From contig WRCN01000005.1 of assembly GCA_009783885.1 (NCBI GenBank), forward strand, positions 1 through 64,000: 64,000 nucleotides of DNA, read 5' to 3'. Shown here piece by piece: positions 61,574-64,000 of the stretch (its first letter is position 1; each line of letters begins with the position of its first letter). The position numbers and the translations under genes are program-made. A model generated the notes under the pieces. The model had not been told where the DNA came from and made no database searches. It worked only from the letters and a program-made list of their open reading frames with translations. This DNA comes from Bacteroidales bacterium (GTDB lineage Bacteria > Bacteroidota > Bacteroidia > Bacteroidales > P3).

Positions 61574-63160
61574 TCATCTTCCAAAATCCGTTTGTTGTAA
61601 CATTTCCAAATTTCTAGAATCTGTACGTTCAGGAACTTTCGATGGTTGTGAAGCTTGCGGCGCTTGTGTCCAAATATCGAATTTGGATTTCGGACGACGA
61701 TCATCTTGCCATAAAAACCCTTTTAAAAACCGATCTGTTACAGGCAGTTCCCACTCCGGATACATTGCGCCATCTTCGGGTGTATAGTAAGTGATGCTGA
61801 CCATGGCTTGATCTTCCAAAATAAATTCTATTTCGTCGGAATTAACCTTTAAAATACCGATCAATGAGGTATCCGCATCATCAATGACAAAATAAACGGT
61901 TTCCGCATTTTCATACACTTTGACACGTTCCAGCTCCGAACTGTCGTTGAAAACCCCAATCATTTTCCATCCCTTAACTTGATTGAAATGCCCTTCATAA
62001 TATCCTTTTGAAGCAATGAACGCCCGATTCAACAAGTGCATGTATTGAGGTCTGTTGTTAGACAAAAAAACGCGAATTGTATCGGCTGTGAGTTGGTCAT
62101 TACCGCTCCACACAATCGGCGAACCAAACATCGTCAATATCGAATCTCTTACCTCATACGACATTGAATCGCCGGCACCTTGCATATCGTGTCGAAAAAA
62201 TCGCACGTTGTAATACGCCAACATGTGGTGTACGTCATTTGTGCTGGTATCGTAAACAATTCTCAAGGTATCACCGCGAACGAACAGCGAATCCCCATCA
62301 TTAATCATAATTCCAACAGGATTTTTTGTAAACCACGCTTCGCCAATTCGTCTGTCGCTTTGCGCGAAATCGCTGTAAACAATAACATCGCGCGCACTAT
62401 CAATCACAACTACATTTTCAAACGCTTGGCCAAAATCAACCTTCATCTCGTAGTAAATGCTATCGCCATACATTTTGTGATCCGGTGTTTGAATAAACGC
62501 GTTTTGCACCAAACTTGCGATTTCTTCTTTAATTTTGTACCAACCCTTTTCGCAATACATATAGTTGCTGTCAGTCCAAACGTGCGTCGGACTGAAGAAA
62601 CGAATTACATTGTTTACCATTTGCATGGTATCGGTGTGAATGGTATAGCTCGGGTTTACAATCACCACATCGGTTTTGCAGTGAAATGCTTGCGTTTTGC
62701 CGTGATAATGACCGATTTTGGACGTCAACACCGTTGAGTCGGACGTAATTATTCGTCCGCCGGTGGTGTAGGTGGAAACTTCCGTAATCCGATTATACAC
62801 CAAGCGATCGGTAAAAAGTTGTGTAGAATCTACGTCGGTAAAAATAACATTTCTATTAACCGTCAATGTGTTTTGTCTAGGATCGTTGGTAAGTGTTAAA
62901 CCTGTGATTATAGCCCCTTCTTTGGTTCTAATTCGCAAATTTTCTCGAGCTTCAAAATCTTGTGTGTGTTGATTTATTTCAAGGTAATCACAGTTAATTC
63001 TCATACCCTGATAATTAATAACCACATTTCTAGTAAACCTCCCCCAACCCGGACGCCCTGAAATACTCTCAAAAGGCCCGTCACTGCGAATTTGAGCTCT
63101 TGATTGCGTAAACCCTTGCAAACAAAAGAACAATAATCCGACAAAAACAACTGATTTCAT
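61574..63160 (-). CDS. OstA/LptA-like periplasmic protein
   Basis: A 528-residue exported protein. The signal peptide is MKSVVFVGLLFFCLQGFTQS. Repeated OstA-type beta-strand units follow (INCDYLEINQHTQDFEAREN, GAIITGLTLTNDPRQNTLTV, YNVRFFRHDMQGAGDSMSYE) over most of the length. OstA domains form the beta-jellyroll bridge that carries LPS across the periplasm (LptA) or the N-domain of LptD; no barrel is present here. The tail is Pro/Gln-rich. The start at 63160 suits the -7 box at 63184-63191 better than the ATG at 63172. Confidence 0.82.
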   Translation of the reverse strand: MKSVVFVGLLFFCLQGFTQSRAQIRSDGPFESISGRPGWGRFTRNVVINYQGMRINCDYLEINQHTQDFEARENLRIRTKEGAIITGLTLTNDPRQNTLTVNRNVIFTDVDSTQLFTDRLVYNRITEVSTYTTGGRIITSDSTVLTSKIGHYHGKTQAFHCKTDVVIVNPSYTIHTDTMQMVNNVIRFFSPTHVWTDSNYMYCEKGWYKIKEEIASLVQNAFIQTPDHKMYGDSIYYEMKVDFGQAFENVVVIDSARDVIVYSDFAQSDRRIGEAWFTKNPVGIMINDGDSLFVRGDTLRIVYDTSTNDVHHMLAYYNVRFFRHDMQGAGDSMSYEVRDSILTMFGSPIVWSGNDQLTADTIRVFLSNNRPQYMHLLNRAFIASKGYYEGHFNQVKGWKMIGVFNDSSELERVKVYENAETVYFVIDDADTSLIGILKVNSDEIEFILEDQAMVSITYYTPEDGAMYPEWELPVTDRFLKGFLWQDDRRPKSKFDIWTQAPQASQPSKVPERTDSRNLEMLQQTDFGR

Positions 63161-63183
63161 GACAGCATACAATTAGCAAGTTG

Positions 63184-63191
63184 CAAAGATA
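63184..63191 (-). promoter_or_regulatory. -7 box for the OstA-like gene
   Basis: TATCTTTG on the minus strand followed by CA; the start of transcription would fall near 63177. Confidence 0.55.
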
Positions 63192-63251
63192 CAAAAAAAA
63201 ATGATATCGGAAGTAATTCAGAAAAAATTTGCAATTGTGCAAAATTTTTTG

Positions 63252-63259
63252 TACCTTTG
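63252..63259 (+). promoter_or_regulatory. -7 box for rpmF-fabH
   Basis: TACCTTTG followed by CA, 41 nt before the rpmF ATG. Confidence 0.55.
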
Positions 63260-63300
63260 CAGTCCTTTTTAGAATTTAACGTTAAAATTTTTTATTCGTC

Positions 63301-63483
63301 ATGCCAAATCCAAAATGGAGGTTTTCGAAAACGAGAACCCGCAAAAGAAGAACCCACGACAAATTAACCGCGCCTCAATTGAGCACGTGTTCCGGTTGCA
63401 ATGCAGCTGTTGAATATCATCATGTTTGCCCTACTTGCGGTATGTATAGAGGTAAGCAAGCCATCGAAACCACTACGGCTTAA
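63301..63483 (+). CDS. rpmF: 50S ribosomal protein L32
   Basis: A 60-residue ribosomal protein: MPNPKWRFSKTRTRKRRTHD at the start and a zinc ribbon CSGCNAAVEYHHVCPTCGMY with two CxxC pairs. It has its own promoter. fabH starts 29 bp downstream, linking ribosome and fatty-acid synthesis genes as in many bacteria. Confidence 0.96.
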   Translation: MPNPKWRFSKTRTRKRRTHDKLTAPQLSTCSGCNAAVEYHHVCPTCGMYRGKQAIETTTA

Positions 63484-63512
63484 GTTTATTTTTTTTCTAA
63501 AAAACTAACATC

Positions 63513-64000
63513 ATGGGTCAAATCAGGGCAGCTATCACAGGCGTTGGAGCGTATGTTCCCGAAGATGTCATCACCAACGAAGATCTTAGTCGGATGATGG
63601 ATACGAGCGACGAATGGATCATGACTCGCATTGGTATCAAAACCCGACATATTCTCAAAGGTGAAGGCAAAGGAACGTCAGATCTTGCTGCCGGAGCTGT
63701 AAAAGAACTGCTTGCCAAAACCAAAACCAACCCCGAAGAGGTGGATTTGGTGATTTGCTGCACGGTTACACCCGATATGCTTTTCCCGTCAACAGCTTGT
63801 ATAACTTGTGATAAACTTGGTATTCGCAATGCGTTTGCGTTTGATCTCAACGCCGGATGTTCGGGCTTTTTGTATGGGCTTTCAACAGCCGCAAGATTTG
63901 TTGAAAGCGGAAAATACAAAAAAGTTGTTTTGATTGGTGCCGAAAAAATGACGTCTATTGTTGATTATACAGATCGCGCAACAAGTCCTATTTTCGGTGA
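63513..64000 (+). CDS. fabH: 3-oxoacyl-ACP synthase III (partial, right edge)
   Basis: The first 162 codons of a KAS III enzyme, which starts fatty-acid synthesis by condensing acyl-CoA with malonyl-ACP. The opening MGQIRAAITGVGAYVPEDVI, the TSDEWIMTRIGIKTRHI block and the catalytic Cys in DLNAGCSGFLYGL are all in place. The frame is open to the window edge; the His/Asn part of the active site lies outside. Confidence 0.95.
   Translation, partial: MGQIRAAITGVGAYVPEDVITNEDLSRMMDTSDEWIMTRIGIKTRHILKGEGKGTSDLAAGAVKELLAKTKTNPEEVDLVICCTVTPDMLFPSTACITCDKLGIRNAFAFDLNAGCSGFLYGLSTAARFVESGKYKKVVLIGAEKMTSIVDYTDRATSPIFG

Noticed and set aside
62180..62737. 185-residue frame antisense to the OstA-like gene
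   Set aside because: Shadow frame; the sense strand has signal peptide, repeats and promoter.

Overview
The window is AT-rich bacterial DNA from a member of the Bacteroidota, probably a Bacteroidales-like anaerobe. Three things point there: the recurring promoter -7 motif TAnnTTTG (most often TATCTTTGCA) just upstream of genes on both strands; lineage-typical genes (DUF4295 beside rpmG and ftsY, DUF3276, a TonB receptor with a carboxypeptidase-like N-domain, three-subunit fumarate reductase with a single membrane subunit, DUF2795, zf-RING_7/Nif3 pair); and anaerobic transport genes such as dcuC.

Layout. (1) 1-7326 is the right part of an integrated element. It holds the start of an IS1595-like transposase, a truncated AbiH gene, a repeat-rich stretch, a DUF234-type ATPase, an orphan DUF6088 gene, an array of 27-nt hairpins with a 77-bp period, a deaminase-GHKL ATPase fusion and a tyrosine integrase. 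It ends at a 3' half of tRNA-Arg(TCT). (2) 7362-10691 is housekeeping DNA: rpmG, DUF4295, ftsY, rimO and a GNAT acetyltransferase. (3) 10809-14769 is a small defence-like patch: hicBA and a translationally coupled pair (membrane coiled-coil protein plus 812-residue P-loop NTPase). (4) 14900-20118 carries chromosomal genes (outer-membrane protein, DUF3276, dcuC, thioredoxin-like protein, Nudix) and a complete tRNA-Ala(GGC). (5) 20077-33163 is a 13.1-kb element bounded by a 44-bp direct repeat of the tRNA-Ala 3' half, with an integrase related to the first one at its right end. (6) 33208-64000 is chromosomal: a TonB receptor/lipoprotein pair, an LTA-synthase-like enzyme, asnS, rsmA, an M16 protease, the fumarate reductase operon, nadB, lpxK, pssA, a MATE transporter, tgt, a glycosyltransferase with an ECF sigma factor, an OstA-like protein, rpmF and the start of fabH.

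The most unusual region is the cargo of the tRNA-Ala element. One strand carries a CDF cation exporter and a Na+/Ca2+ exchanger. Behind a separate promoter and a strongly folded ~100-nt leader come an OadB/GcdB-type Na+ pump beta subunit, a duplicated DUF1538 membrane protein, a Pit phosphate transporter, an RnfE-like subunit, a soluble pyrophosphatase and an NqrE-like subunit. None of the other Rnf/Nqr or decarboxylase subunits is present. The operon ends abruptly in a 5'-truncated Toprim gene, so the cargo seems to have been inserted into the element's own backbone. The two elements share integrase architecture, arm-type repeats, a crossover point in the tRNA anticodon loop and a ~190-bp relic, so they belong to one family.

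A second theme is a family of GC-rich palindromic repeats of the TTCGACTNCGCTCA type. They lie in many intergenic gaps, and similar GC-rich palindromic segments also sit in frame inside three protein genes (the exchanger, a DUF2520 protein and a TrmH-type methyltransferase). All functions are read from sequence patterns alone; no database search was run.
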